Assembly: GCF_029946515.1 (NCBI RefSeq)
Contig: NZ_JARZHH010000011.1
Coordinates: forward strand, 1-64,000
Reading direction: 5' to 3'
Length of the DNA stretch: 64,000 nt
Origin: Polyangium sp. 6x1
Lineage (GTDB): Bacteria > Myxococcota_A > Polyangia > Polyangiales > Polyangiaceae
Under the pieces are notes generated by a model. That model saw only the letters and a list, made by a program, of their open reading frames with translations. It was not told where the DNA came from and did no database searches. The translations under genes were made by a program, and so were the position numbers. Positions 9,517-18,222 of this stretch are shown here, piece after piece. Positions within the stretch are counted from its first letter, which is position 1. Each line of letters opens with the position of its first letter.

Positions 9517-9867
9517 ATGACGAAGAGCGAGCTCATCGACGCGATCGCGGGACGTGGCGAGCTCACCAAGGCTCGTGCGGAGCTCGTGGTCAACTGCATC
9601 TTCGATGCGATGACCGAGGCGCTCCAGCGCGGCGAAGGCATCGAGATCCGCGGCTTTGGAAGCTTCACGGTCCGCCCGTACAAACCCTACAGCGGCCGCA
9701 ATCCGCGCACGGGCCAGCCCGTCCCGGTGCCCGCCAAGCGCCTGCCGTTCTTCAAGGTCGGCAAGGAGCTGAAGGAGCTCGTCAACCAGAGCCGCGCCTT
9801 CGCGATCACCGGCGGCAAGGACGACGAGGACGACGAGGACGACGACGAGGACGACGAGGACGAATGA
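9517..9867 (+). CDS. HU/IHF-family DNA-bending protein with acidic C-terminal tail
   Basis: The 116-residue protein begins [11 protein letters not shown], has [15 protein letters not shown], the conserved [10 protein letters not shown] turn, [10 protein letters not shown] in the DNA-binding arm with its intercalating Pro, and [17 protein letters not shown]. The last motif is closer to IHF-beta than to HU. It should bind and bend DNA as a dimer. Unusually it ends with about 16 residues that are almost all Asp/Glu ([15 protein letters not shown]). ATG 9517 is chosen because a GAGGGG Shine-Dalgarno sits just upstream and the helix 1 start matches the family. tyrS follows 55 bp later. Confidence 0.93.
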   Translation: MTKSELIDAIAGRGELTKARAELVVNCIFDAMTEALQRGEGIEIRGFGSFTVRPYKPYSGRNPRTGQPVPVPAKRLPFFKVGKELKELVNQSRAFAITGGKDDEDDEDDDEDDEDE

Positions 9868-9922
9868 ACGTCCCGCTCGCCTGACGCTTGCGCCGCGCGC
9901 GCCGTCCGGCAAAGTCTCCCCC

Positions 9923-11152
9923 ATGCTTTCCGCCGAGCGTCAGCTTTCGGAGTTGTGCCGGGGCGTCGTCGACTTCCACGTCCGCGCCGAGCTCGAAGAG
10001 CGCCTGAAGGAAGGGCGGCCTTTGCGCATCAAGGCCGGCTTCGACCCCACGCGTCCGGACCTGCACCTCGGGCACACCGTGCTCATGCAGAAGATGCGGC
10101 AGTTCCAGGAGCTCGGGCACCAGGTCATCTTCCTCGTCGGCGACTTCACGGCGATGGTCGGTGATCCGACGGGCAAGAGCGAATCCCGCCCGCGCCTGAC
10201 GCGCGAAGAAGTACGCGCCGCCGCCGAGACCTACCAGGCGCAGGCCTTCAAGATCCTCGACAAGGACAAGACCGAGGTTCGCTACAACTCCGAGTGGCTC
10301 GGCAAGCTCTCGCCCTTCGAGATCGTCGAGCTCGGCGCGAAGTACACCGTCGCGCGCATGCTCGAGCGCGACGACTTCTCGAAGCGCTTCGAGGGCAACA
10401 TCCCGATCCACATCCACGAGTTCCTCTACCCGCTGCTCCAGGCCTACGACTCGGTCGTGCTGGAGAACGACGTCGAGCTCGGCGGCACCGATCAGCTCTT
10501 CAATCTGCTCGTCGGCCGCGACCTCATGCCGCGTTACGGCAAGCGCGCGCAGATCGTCATGACGACGCCGATCCTCGAAGGCACGAACGCGCGCGTCGAG
10601 CTCGGCAAGGTCGTCGGCGCGAAGATGTCGAAGAGCGCGAACAACTACGTCGGCGTGAGCGAGCCGGCCTTCGAGATGCTGCAGAAGCTCATGCTCGTCG
10701 ACGACCAGGTGATCTGGCGATACATGGAGCTGCTCTCGGCGAAGTCGCAGCAGGAGATCACCGAGCTGCGCGAGTACGTCGATCGCGGGCACGCCAGCAT
10801 CATCGAGGTGAAGGAGGCGTTCGCGAAGGAGATCGTGACGCGCTTCCACGACGCCGCGGCCGCCGACGCCGCGATCGAGCGTCGCCGCAGCGTGGCCGCA
10901 GGCGGCGTGCCCGACGACATCGAGGAGATCAACGTCGTCACCGAGGCCGAGTCGCTCTGGATCGCCAAGGCCTTGTCGCTGGCGGGCCTCGTGAAGTCGA
11001 CGAACGAGGGGCTCCGGCTCGTCAAGAGCGGCGCCGTCCACCTCGACGGCGAGGTCGTGCGCGACGAGCAACAGAAGCTCGAGCGGGGCCGGAGGTATCT
11101 TGTCCGCGTCGGATCGAAGAACCGCAAGTTCGCGCATCTCGTCGTCGGCTGA
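9923..11152 (+). CDS. tyrS: Tyrosyl-tRNA synthetase
   Basis: The 409-residue class I aminoacyl-tRNA synthetase charges tRNA-Tyr. The Rossmann fold shows [18 protein letters not shown], where HLGH is the HIGH signature, [14 protein letters not shown], and the second signature KMSKS in [13 protein letters not shown]. The tyrosine/tRNA region includes [16 protein letters not shown]. The C-terminus has an S4 RNA-binding domain ([15 protein letters not shown]). Length and order match the TyrS form of about 400-420 residues with a KMSKS loop. The downstream lipoprotein gene starts inside its last codons. Confidence 0.97.
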   Translation: MLSAERQLSELCRGVVDFHVRAELEERLKEGRPLRIKAGFDPTRPDLHLGHTVLMQKMRQFQELGHQVIFLVGDFTAMVGDPTGKSESRPRLTREEVRAAAETYQAQAFKILDKDKTEVRYNSEWLGKLSPFEIVELGAKYTVARMLERDDFSKRFEGNIPIHIHEFLYPLLQAYDSVVLENDVELGGTDQLFNLLVGRDLMPRYGKRAQIVMTTPILEGTNARVELGKVVGAKMSKSANNYVGVSEPAFEMLQKLMLVDDQVIWRYMELLSAKSQQEITELREYVDRGHASIIEVKEAFAKEIVTRFHDAAAADAAIERRRSVAAGGVPDDIEEINVVTEAESLWIAKALSLAGLVKSTNEGLRLVKSGAVHLDGEVVRDEQQKLERGRRYLVRVGSKNRKFAHLVVG

Positions 11153-12179
11153 CGTCACGGATCCGGACCGGCGCGTCTTCCTCGCCGCCGCGCTCGCCGC
11201 GCTCGCCTCCGCCCTCGTCGGCTGCGGCGCGGCGCCTCCGCCCGTCACGAAGCCCGAAGCCGCGCCCGAGCCGCCGCTCGCCGTCGCCTCGCTCGACAGC
11301 CTCTTGCCGCTCGCGGGCCTGCGCTGGGTCGTGCTCGTGAACCCCCAGGAGATCACGTCGATCCCGTGGCTCGTCCCCTTCGTCGGCACCGTCATCCCCG
11401 AGGCGCGTTTCAACCGCTTCGCCCACGGCACCGCGGTCGACCTGCGACGAACGCCCGAAGCCCTCGTCGCCTCCTACGCGACGAACGAAGGCGACGCGAC
11501 CGTCGAGCTGCTCCGCCACACGAGCGATCCACGCGCCGTCGAGCGCGCCTTTCGTGATCGCCTGAGCACCGCGGCCACGCGCGCCGTCGACCGTCACGAC
11601 CTCGTCCGCGTCTCCGGCAAGATCGGCCCGAGCGCGCACGCCTTTGCCGCGATCGGCCCCGACGTGATCTGCTTCCAGCAAGCGGGCTCGATCCTGCGCG
11701 GCCCTTGCCGGATCGCCTCCCTCTTCGCCCGCGGCGCGCTCGCCCGCGCGGCCCGCGCCTTCTCCGACCCATCGCTACGCGCGCTCGCCGAGCGCCTCGG
11801 CCCGGCGCCTGCCCGCGCGTTCGCGCTCGGCCCGTTCGAGGGCGAGCTCGCGCGCGGCGCCCGGGGCCTGCTCGCCGCGGCCACCGCGATCGGCGCCGCC
11901 GCGAGGCCGAGCGCGCGCGAGGGCATCTTGCTCTCCATCGCCGTCGCTGGAGACTTCTCCCGCACGGGCGAGGCCGCCTCCGAGGAGCTCGCGGGCGCGT
12001 GGAGGGACCTCGCCGAGGGCTCGTTCGGCCACCTGCTCGGCCTCGACGCGCCCGTGATGGCGCCGCTCCCCACGCACGCGCCCGACGCCGTCGCGATCGC
12101 GGTCGAGCTCGACCCGAGGAAGCTCGCGAAGGGCCTCGCGGACGCGACCTCGAACGAGATCGATCAAATCATGCGGTGA
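11100..12179 (+). CDS. Hypothetical lipoprotein overlapping tyrS
   Basis: The 359-residue protein has a signal segment [20 protein letters not shown] with a lipobox Cys and an Arg pair that could also suit Tat export. The mature protein is Ala/Arg-rich, has no family I recognise, and is about 320 residues long. The start is unusual: no ATG or GTG occurs in frame before the signal peptide, but TTG 11100 has GGAGG at 11091-11095 with a 4-nt spacer. This puts the start 53 bp inside tyrS and makes translational coupling likely. Confidence 0.72.
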   Translation: MSASDRRTASSRISSSADVTDPDRRVFLAAALAALASALVGCGAAPPPVTKPEAAPEPPLAVASLDSLLPLAGLRWVVLVNPQEITSIPWLVPFVGTVIPEARFNRFAHGTAVDLRRTPEALVASYATNEGDATVELLRHTSDPRAVERAFRDRLSTAATRAVDRHDLVRVSGKIGPSAHAFAAIGPDVICFQQAGSILRGPCRIASLFARGALARAARAFSDPSLRALAERLGPAPARAFALGPFEGELARGARGLLAAATAIGAAARPSAREGILLSIAVAGDFSRTGEAASEELAGAWRDLAEGSFGHLLGLDAPVMAPLPTHAPDAVAIAVELDPRKLAKGLADATSNEIDQIMR

Positions 12180-12189
12180 GGCGCGGCGG

Positions 12190-12355
12190 GCGCTAGAGCA
12201 TCGAACGGTTCGATGCTCTGCGAGATCGCGAAGCGAGCTCGCCTCGGGGGGTGAATCGGCCGGGCTCCGCCTGGCCGAGAGGGGGACGCGAGGCGTCCCC
12301 CTCGGGACAAAAGAGCTAGAACATCGAGCGGTTGTAAACCGATCGATGTTCTAGC
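12190..12355. repeat. Cluster of four palindromes (REP/BIME-like)
   Basis: Four inverted repeats sit in 165 bp. At 12195-12219, two 12-nt arms (AGAGCATCGAAC and complement) surround one base. At about 12258-12278, CGGCCGGGC pairs with GCCTGGCCG, with one G-T mismatch. At 12279-12303 there is an 11-bp perfect stem with a 3-nt loop. At 12315-12355 two 19-nt arms with one mismatch enclose GTA. The first and last share the motif CTAGARCATCGARCGGTT, so they look like two members of one repeat family flanking the middle pair. The outer hairpin contains the stop codon of the small minus-strand gene and may end its transcript. Confidence 0.85.
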
Positions 12356-12527
12356 GCCGCCCCTTGAAGCCCATCATGCCCTGCACGACGGCCTCGCTCT
12401 CCTCGGCGATCGCGCCTTCCTGTGCGACGCGATCGGCGCAGTCCTCGCACATTTTCTTCTTCTTGGTCCCGACCTTCACCGTCTTCAGCTCGTCGACCTC
12501 GTTGTCGCACTCGCGGCACGTGGGCAT
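12351..12527 (-). CDS. Small zinc-ribbon-like protein (58 aa)
   Basis: The minus frame from ATG 12527 encodes 58 residues beginning MPTCRECDNEVDELKT, with a second pair CEDCADRV about 24 residues later and a C-terminus GMMGFKGRR. The two CxxC pairs around a KKKK loop suggest a treble-clef or ribbon-type zinc knuckle. AGGATCC just upstream of the ATG gives a weak ribosome site. It is divergent from the PilZ gene, and its TAG lies inside the 12315-12355 hairpin. The function is unknown; a nucleic-acid or protein adaptor role is possible. Confidence 0.78.
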   Translation of the reverse strand: MPTCRECDNEVDELKTVKVGTKKKKMCEDCADRVAQEGAIAEESEAVVQGMMGFKGRR

Positions 12528-12634
12528 TCCGGATCCTCCTCGGCGCGATCCTAGCCCAAGCTGCGGCTCGGGTCGGGCGATGGCAAAAAGTTGGCCCTAC
12601 CGATCGCTTTCCCGTATCGGGCAGACGGACCTTC

Positions 12635-12964
12635 ATGGAACGACGGATCGGCCCTCGCGCGCTCTGCGACTATCCCCTGGTTGCCATCGTGGATGGGCAT
12701 CGCCACGCATGCCGCGCCGTCGACCTCTCGGTGAGCGGGCTCGTCTTCGAAAGGCCGCGAGGCCTCGTGGATCGGGAGCTCAGCATGATCACCGCGTTCG
12801 AGCTCGACCTGGGCGCGGGCCGACCGATTCGCCTGCGCGGCCGTCCGATCTGGTCGAAAGACCGGCTGCAGGCGATTCGATTCGTCTCGATGAACGACGC
12901 CGACCGGCTCACCCTCGCCGAGCAGCTCGACCGGAAGAAGGTCCTCGGCGACCCTTTGCATTGA
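12635..12964 (+). CDS. PilZ-domain c-di-GMP-binding protein
   Basis: The 109-residue single-domain protein carries both PilZ signatures: RxxxR at residues 4-8 (RIGPR) and DxSxxG in AVDLSVSGLVF. These bind cyclic di-GMP. ATG 12635 is chosen because it places the RxxxR motif right at the N-terminus, as in stand-alone PilZ proteins. It would couple c-di-GMP levels to motility, exopolysaccharide or another output; no partner is evident nearby. Its 3' end overlaps the convergent lipoprotein gene by about 56 bp. Confidence 0.88.
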   Translation: MERRIGPRALCDYPLVAIVDGHRHACRAVDLSVSGLVFERPRGLVDRELSMITAFELDLGAGRPIRLRGRPIWSKDRLQAIRFVSMNDADRLTLAEQLDRKKVLGDPLH

Positions 12965-14450
12965 GCGAGCGCCGCCGCCCGACGAAGAACGCCATTCCGA
13001 GCGCCATCATCGCCGCCATCGCGTCCTTCGTTTCCTCGCCGCCGCCCGCGGCGGTGCACGCGCATCCGCCCGTCATCATCGCGCTGTCGTCGCCGACGGT
13101 CTCCTGATTCGGACCCGCGCCTGCGCCGTCGAGCCCGCCGGCGCCCCCCACTCCATCGGAGCCGCCCGTCCCCGAGACGCCGAGCGCCCCGAACATGTAG
13201 ACCGAGCCGGCATTGTCGCCCTTGTCGTTATCGTCGCCCGGCGCGCCGATGAGGACCGTGTCCGCGGAGACCGCGACCGAGATGCCGAAGAAATCGGCGT
13301 CGGCCCCGTCCGGCGCGAGGAGCCGGTGATCCTTGGTGAAGACGTCACCCTCGCGCACGAATACGTAGGCCGACCCTGCGCCCGTGACGTTCGGCCCGGC
13401 GAGATAGGTCCCCACGATCGCGACGTCGTCCGAGATCGACGTCGCGATCCCGAACCTGCCGAATTTCTCTGCCGTGGAGGGGAGGAGCTTCTGCCCTGCG
13501 CTCCAGAGCTTGTCCACCCGCGAAAACACATAGGCCGCGCCGCCGTCCTCGGCGACGTCGTCGTCCCCCGACGCCCCGACGACCGCCGTGTTTCCCGAGA
13601 TGGACACGGAGAATCCGAAATAGTCTTGCTCGCCCGCGTCGTCCGCCACGAGCCTCTGCTCGACCTCCCAGGCGCCCTCGGCCCGATCGTAGACATACGC
13701 CGCGCCGACCGAGATCACCATACCGACGTTGTCCCGCGGCGCCCCGACGACCGCGGTGGTCGACGAGAGCGCCACCGACGCGCCGAAATGGCTCGACGTC
13801 CCGTCCGCCGGCACGAGCTTCTTTTGCAGGCCCCACATGCCGCCGGACGCGTCCCGAACGAAGACGTACGCCGCGCCGGAATCGAAGCCGAGCCCGTCCT
13901 CGCGGCTGGCCCCGACGAGCGCGATATCATCCACGATCGCCACCGACGTGCCGAACGAGCCGAGGATCTCCGCGTTCGGCGAGACGAGCTTCTGCTGCTC
14001 CTTCCATACGCCGCCCTCTCGCACGAAGATGTAGGCCGCGCCCGCGTTTTCGGCCGGGTCGTCCTCGTTCGGCGCGCCGACGATCGCGAGATCGCCCGAG
14101 ATCGCCACGGCATATCCGAATCCATCCGTCGCCTCTGCATCGGCGGCGACGAGCCTCTGCTCGGGCGCCCAGACGCCGTCCTTTCGCACGAAGACCTGCG
14201 CGGCGCCGGCGTTCTCCGCGATCAGATCGTCGGCGTGTGCCCCGACGATCGCGGTATCTCCGTCGATCGCGACCGACACGCCGAAGTCCGCATCTTTTGC
14301 CCCGTCGGGCGCCACGAGCTTGTCGCCCTGTGTCCATTCCAGCGAATCGAAAGCGACTCCGGTGCGCTCGGCCTCCTCGGCCCCGCATCCGGCGCCGAGC
14401 GACAAAAGCGGGACGAGCCCGCAGCACAGCACGGAAGAAATGGTGCGCAT
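12909..14450 (-). CDS. FG-GAP repeat beta-propeller lipoprotein with MYXO-CTERM-like tail
   Basis: The 513-residue protein has a lipoprotein signal (LLSLGAGC). Seven or so repeats of about 50 residues then follow, each with FG.SVAI.GDTA(I/V)VGA...DD.....GAAYVFVR, the integrin-like FG-GAP pattern of a calcium-binding beta-propeller. A Gly-rich linker leads to GGCACTAAGGG, a hydrophobic stretch and RRR. This Cys-rich motif/TM/Arg order resembles the MYXO-CTERM surface-sorting signal. It is thus probably displayed on the cell surface. The stop overlaps the end of the PilZ gene. Confidence 0.85.
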   Translation of the reverse strand: MRTISSVLCCGLVPLLSLGAGCGAEEAERTGVAFDSLEWTQGDKLVAPDGAKDADFGVSVAIDGDTAIVGAHADDLIAENAGAAQVFVRKDGVWAPEQRLVAADAEATDGFGYAVAISGDLAIVGAPNEDDPAENAGAAYIFVREGGVWKEQQKLVSPNAEILGSFGTSVAIVDDIALVGASREDGLGFDSGAAYVFVRDASGGMWGLQKKLVPADGTSSHFGASVALSSTTAVVGAPRDNVGMVISVGAAYVYDRAEGAWEVEQRLVADDAGEQDYFGFSVSISGNTAVVGASGDDDVAEDGGAAYVFSRVDKLWSAGQKLLPSTAEKFGRFGIATSISDDVAIVGTYLAGPNVTGAGSAYVFVREGDVFTKDHRLLAPDGADADFFGISVAVSADTVLIGAPGDDNDKGDNAGSVYMFGALGVSGTGGSDGVGGAGGLDGAGAGPNQETVGDDSAMMTGGCACTAAGGGEETKDAMAAMMALGMAFFVGRRRSLNAKGRRGPSSGRAARRG

Positions 14451-14603
14451 GTGTCCCCCCGAATCGCGCGCGGGCGCTCCGCGCGTGATTCCCGGAAATC
14501 AAAACGCGCCTAGGTTTACACCTCCGGGCGCGCGTGACCACCCGAGTCGCCAGGATCACACAAAATCACGGCGCGCATCCCTCTTCCGCCGAAGACGGCC
14601 GCT

Positions 14604-15209
14604 TCAGCGCTCGATCACGCGTTCGTCCGTCACGACGACCGGCAGCGGCACGTCCCCGTCCGTCACCGGCACCTCCGATAACACCTGAAAATCGTACACC
14701 ACGCCGATCGCCACGCCGGGCGGACAGAATCGCGGGATCGTTCGATCGTAATACCCCGCGCCATACCCGATCCGGTTCCCCTCCCCGTCCACGCCGAGCG
14801 CCGGCACCACCACCACGTCGACCTCCGCCGCCTCCGGCTCCGTGAGGAGCGGCTCCTGAAACCCGAGCCCTTGCTCCTCCATCGCCTCGGGAACGGCCGG
14901 GATCCGGAACGTCATCACCCGCGTCTCCGGGTGGATCGAGGGGAAGGCCACGACGACGCCCCGCGCCCCGAGCTCCGTGACGAGCGGCCGGAGGTCCACC
15001 TCGCCCCGCTTCACGATCGGCCAGAAAAGCGCGACCGTCCGCGCGCCTGCGAGCTCCGGCCGTGCGAGCAGCCCTGCGCGGATCTTCGCCGACCGCTCGG
15101 CCAGCGACTCGCGCGGGATGGAGTTGCGCAGCGCACGCATCCGCTGCCGCAGCACTCCCTTCGCGCGGTAACGCAGCTCGCGCATCGCCTCGGGATCGAA
15201 GTCTTCCAT
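14604..15209 (-). CDS. 5-formyltetrahydrofolate cyclo-ligase
   Basis: About 201 residues from ATG 15209. The family converts 5-formyl-THF to 5,10-methenyl-THF with ATP. Visible signatures are KGVLRQRMRALRNSIP near the N-terminus (substrate/ATP contacts), ALFWPIVKRGEVDL, VVVPALGVDGEGNRIGYGAGYYDR (the GxGxGYYDR loop) and a C-terminal PVVVTDERVI. An in-frame ATG 36 bp further upstream is possible, but the chosen one matches the family start better. It is divergent from the glycosyltransferase operon at 15305. Confidence 0.92.
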   Translation of the reverse strand: MEDFDPEAMRELRYRAKGVLRQRMRALRNSIPRESLAERSAKIRAGLLARPELAGARTVALFWPIVKRGEVDLRPLVTELGARGVVVAFPSIHPETRVMTFRIPAVPEAMEEQGLGFQEPLLTEPEAAEVDVVVVPALGVDGEGNRIGYGAGYYDRTIPRFCPPGVAIGVVYDFQVLSEVPVTDGDVPLPVVVTDERVIER

Positions 15210-15304
15210 CGCCGGCACCCTACCCCGAACGTCCCCACTACGCACGCCGGTGTCCTGCGCGGCGCTCCCCGGCGCGCGCCTGCCGTGGTAACGGTGGTCG
15301 ACCG

Positions 15305-16087
15305 ATGCGTCCCTGCGCGATCATCCCCGCTTATCAGGCCGCCCGCACCATCGCCGAGGTCGTCCGCGCGACGCGCGCGCTCTGGCCCGAGCCCTCCGCG
15401 GTCTTCGTCGTCGACGACGGCTCCACGGACGGAACGGCCGAGCTCGCCCGTACGGCGGGCGCGACCGTCCTCCCGCACCCCAACAACCGCGGCAAGGGCG
15501 CCGCCCTCCGCACGGGCATGATGCACGCCTTGCGGCGCGGCTTCGACGTCGCCGTCACGCTCGACGCCGACGCCCAGCATCCGCCGGCCGAGGCGCACCG
15601 CATCGCCTTCGTCGACCCTGACCCGCGCGCCCTCGTCCTCGGCGTGCGTGACCTCGTCAAGGCCGGCGCGCCGCGCGCGAACCAGATGTCGAACCGCATC
15701 TCGAATTTCTTCCTCTCGCTCTTCAGCGGCCGCCCGCTCGCCGACACGCAATGCGGCCTGCGCCGTTATCCCATCCAGACCACGCTCTCGCTCGGCGCTC
15801 GGGACGACGGGTACGCATTCGAGGCCGAGATCATCCTGCGCGCCATTGCCGCGGGCGTCCGCGTCGTCGAGGTCCCCATGGAGGTCGTGTATCCGCCGGA
15901 GCACGAGCGCGTCACGCATTTCCACAGCGTGCGCGACCCGGCGCGTATCGTCTTCCGCGTCGTCGGCACCCTCGCCGAATCGAGGCTCGCCCCCGTCACG
16001 ATTCCCCCGGCGCCCCCGCCCGCGCCCTCGGCCAAACCCTCGCGGCCCTCGCGCGAAGCCCCGCGCGAGAGCGCCCACGATCTTTGA
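15305..16087 (+). CDS. Family 2 glycosyltransferase (DPM1/dolichol-P-mannosyltransferase-like)
   Basis: The 260-residue GT-A enzyme starts MRPCAIIPAYQAARTI. It has VVDDGSTDGTAELA (nucleotide-sugar site), NRGKGAALRTGM, the DxD-type DADAQHP, and a late DTQCGLRRYP. These define the GT2 polyprenyl-phosphate hexosyl/mannosyl transferase group. There is no C-terminal membrane domain, only a Pro-rich tail of about 30 residues. It is 12 bp upstream of a membrane-anchored C45 hydrolase and begins a three-gene operon. The acceptor may be a lipid processed by the next genes. Confidence 0.88.
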   Translation: MRPCAIIPAYQAARTIAEVVRATRALWPEPSAVFVVDDGSTDGTAELARTAGATVLPHPNNRGKGAALRTGMMHALRRGFDVAVTLDADAQHPPAEAHRIAFVDPDPRALVLGVRDLVKAGAPRANQMSNRISNFFLSLFSGRPLADTQCGLRRYPIQTTLSLGARDDGYAFEAEIILRAIAAGVRVVEVPMEVVYPPEHERVTHFHSVRDPARIVFRVVGTLAESRLAPVTIPPAPPPAPSAKPSRPSREAPRESAHDL

Positions 16088-16099
16088 GTCCGAGGCGCC

Positions 16100-17566
16100 G
16101 TGACCGACGAAGGCGAAAATAAGCCCGCCCCGAGGCCCCGCGCGCGCTGGAAACGGCGCCTCCTCGTGGCGTTCGTCCTCCTCGTCGTCGTCCCGACCCT
16201 CGCCCACGTCTCGATCCTCGCTGGCACGCGCATCGAGCCCCCTGCCATTGCCCAGGCGACCGGCGAGGCCGCGGAAACGCGCCCCGGCCTGCGCGTCCTC
16301 GGCCCCGCTTATGCCCGAAAACGCGGCGCGATCCTCGAAGTCCGCCTCGCCGGCACGCCCGAGGAGATCGGCCACCAGCATGCGCGCCTCCTCTACCGCG
16401 AGATGGTCGAGAACGAGGGCACGCTCTACGACCAGTTCAGCCATTACGTCCCCGTCCCGCCGTTGCGCTGGCTGCTCGTCGACCTGAGTCGCCTCGAATT
16501 CCGGCACGTCGACCAGGGAATGCAGGACGAACGCCGCCACGAGATCGCCGCCCAGGCCCGCGGCTTCTCCCCCGACCCGTACGACGGCTTCCTCTCGACG
16601 TACCATCGCTTCGTCTTTTTGCATTCCCTCTACGACATCGCCCTCTCCTTCGAGCATTCGCCGCTCATCGGCTGCACGAGCTTCGCGCTCGGCGACGGCG
16701 CCTTCGAGGACGGCCACACCGTCCTCGCCCGCAATTTCGATTTCGAGGCCGGCAGCATCTTCGACACCGGCAAGGCCGTCTTCCTCGTCCGCGAGGAAGG
16801 CCGCATCCCGTATGCCTCCGTCGCGTGGCCGGGCCTCATCGGCGCCGTCAGCGGCATGAACGCCGAGGGCCTCGCGCTCGTCGTCCACGGCGCCCGCGCC
16901 CGCAAGCCTCGCAGCGTTGGCGAGCCCGTCGTCCACACCACACGCGACCTCCTCGGCCGCGCCCGCACCACCGCCGAGGCCATCGATCTCCTCCGCGACC
17001 GGTCCCCCATGGTCTCGCACATGATCATGCTCACCGACGCCAAGGGCGACGTCGCGATCGTCGAGCGTGCCCCGGGCGAGCCGATCCACGTCCGTCGTGG
17101 ACGCGGCAAGGTCCCGCTCACGAACCACCTCGAAGGCCCGCTCGCGGGCGACCCTGCGAACAAGCGCGTGGAGGCGGAGACCTCCACGCACCCGCGCCGC
17201 GCGCGCCTCGACGAGCTCCTCTCGAATCTCCCGCCCGCCGCGTCCGTCGAACGCGTGATGGGCGTCCTGCGCGACAAGAAGGGCCTCGGCGGGGTGGATC
17301 TCCCGATCGGCCATCGCCAGTCGCTCGACGCCCTCATCGCCACGCACGCCGTCGTCATGGACACGACGGCGCGTATCCTCTGGGTCAGCGAAGGCCCGCA
17401 CCTGCTCGGCCGTTTCGTGCGGTTCGACGTCGCCCGGCTCCTCGAATCGGGCTACGAACCGAAGGACGACGAGCCCCTCATCACCGCCCCCGAAGATCCG
17501 CTCTATCGGTCCCCGGCCTACGAGGCCTGGGAAAAGGCGGGCCAGCCGCATCATGGAGAGCTCTGA
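16100..17566 (+). CDS. Membrane-anchored C45-type N-terminal nucleophile hydrolase/acyltransferase
   Basis: The 488-residue protein has an N-terminal membrane anchor (RRLLVAFVLLVVVPTLA). It belongs to the acyl-CoA:6-APA acyltransferase/linear amide hydrolase superfamily. The key motif is PLIGCTSFALGDG, with Cys at about residue 192 as the expected autocatalytic nucleophile, followed by ARNFDFE and later TNHLEG. In this superfamily the chain is cleaved before the Cys to expose the active site. The start is GTG 16100. The gene ends TGATG, sharing one base with the LolA-like gene. Substrates are probably N-acyl compounds at the membrane. Confidence 0.85.
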   Translation: MTDEGENKPAPRPRARWKRRLLVAFVLLVVVPTLAHVSILAGTRIEPPAIAQATGEAAETRPGLRVLGPAYARKRGAILEVRLAGTPEEIGHQHARLLYREMVENEGTLYDQFSHYVPVPPLRWLLVDLSRLEFRHVDQGMQDERRHEIAAQARGFSPDPYDGFLSTYHRFVFLHSLYDIALSFEHSPLIGCTSFALGDGAFEDGHTVLARNFDFEAGSIFDTGKAVFLVREEGRIPYASVAWPGLIGAVSGMNAEGLALVVHGARARKPRSVGEPVVHTTRDLLGRARTTAEAIDLLRDRSPMVSHMIMLTDAKGDVAIVERAPGEPIHVRRGRGKVPLTNHLEGPLAGDPANKRVEAETSTHPRRARLDELLSNLPPAASVERVMGVLRDKKGLGGVDLPIGHRQSLDALIATHAVVMDTTARILWVSEGPHLLGRFVRFDVARLLESGYEPKDDEPLITAPEDPLYRSPAYEAWEKAGQPHHGEL

Positions 17567-18216
17567 TGGACCGACGTGATTTCTTGCGAAATGCCCTCGC
17601 CGCCTCGGGCGCGCTCCTCGTCCCGGCGTCCTTTCCCGCTGATGCGCATGCCGACGAGGTCTCGGAGGTCCTTGGCCAGATCACGAAGGCGCGCGCGGAT
17701 CTCAAGACGCTCGTCGGCCCGTTCGAGCAGGAGCGCACGATTGGCCTGCTCGCGACGGCCGTGAAGAGCGCCGGCGAGATGACCATGGTTCGCCCCGACC
17801 GATTGCGCTGGGAGCTCTTGCCCCCGGACGCGGTCACGTATTACGTCGGCCCGGAAGGTTTTGCCTTTGCGACCCCGCGCGGCGCGGCGAGCGTCGGCAA
17901 GGCCGCGGCGGGCCGGTTCGGCGCGGTGCTCGGGGATCTTCTGATTCTGATGGGCGGCGACCTCGAAAAACTCCGCGCCCGCTACGAACTCAGCATCCCC
18001 AGCAAAAAAGACGGCATCACGCTGCGCGCCGTCCCCCGGGCCGAGGACGTGAAGAAGCACGTCAAACGCCTCGAAATGCGCCTCGGCCTCGAGCTCTGGA
18101 CGATCAGCGAGGTCACGATCGAGGAGCAGACCGGCGACCAGAGCGTCATTCGATTCGGCAAGCAAAAGCGCGACGTCCCGGTCGACCCGGCGAAGATGAC
18201 GCCGCCGAAGAGCTGA
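17566..18216 (+). CDS. LolA-like outer-membrane lipid/lipoprotein carrier with Tat-type signal
   Basis: The 216-residue protein starts MDRRDFLRNALAASGALL, an RR-containing signal resembling Tat, then ADADE. The mature part has LolA family traits: FEQERTIGLLATAVKSAGEMTMVRPDRLRWEL and a YYVGPEGFAF strand pattern. Family members shuttle hydrophobic cargo across the periplasm. It does not sit with lolB or ftsK, the usual housekeeping context, but directly after a glycosyltransferase and an amide hydrolase. It may therefore carry a dedicated glycolipid or acylated product. It is translationally coupled to the upstream gene. Confidence 0.85.
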   Translation: MDRRDFLRNALAASGALLVPASFPADAHADEVSEVLGQITKARADLKTLVGPFEQERTIGLLATAVKSAGEMTMVRPDRLRWELLPPDAVTYYVGPEGFAFATPRGAASVGKAAAGRFGAVLGDLLILMGGDLEKLRARYELSIPSKKDGITLRAVPRAEDVKKHVKRLEMRLGLELWTISEVTIEEQTGDQSVIRFGKQKRDVPVDPAKMTPPKS

Positions 18217-18222
18217 CTTCCT

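Noticed and set aside
15011-17554. 847-residue minus frame opposite the GT2-C45 operon
   Set aside because: It is Arg/Gly/Asp-rich shadow sequence, and the plus-strand genes carry family signatures.
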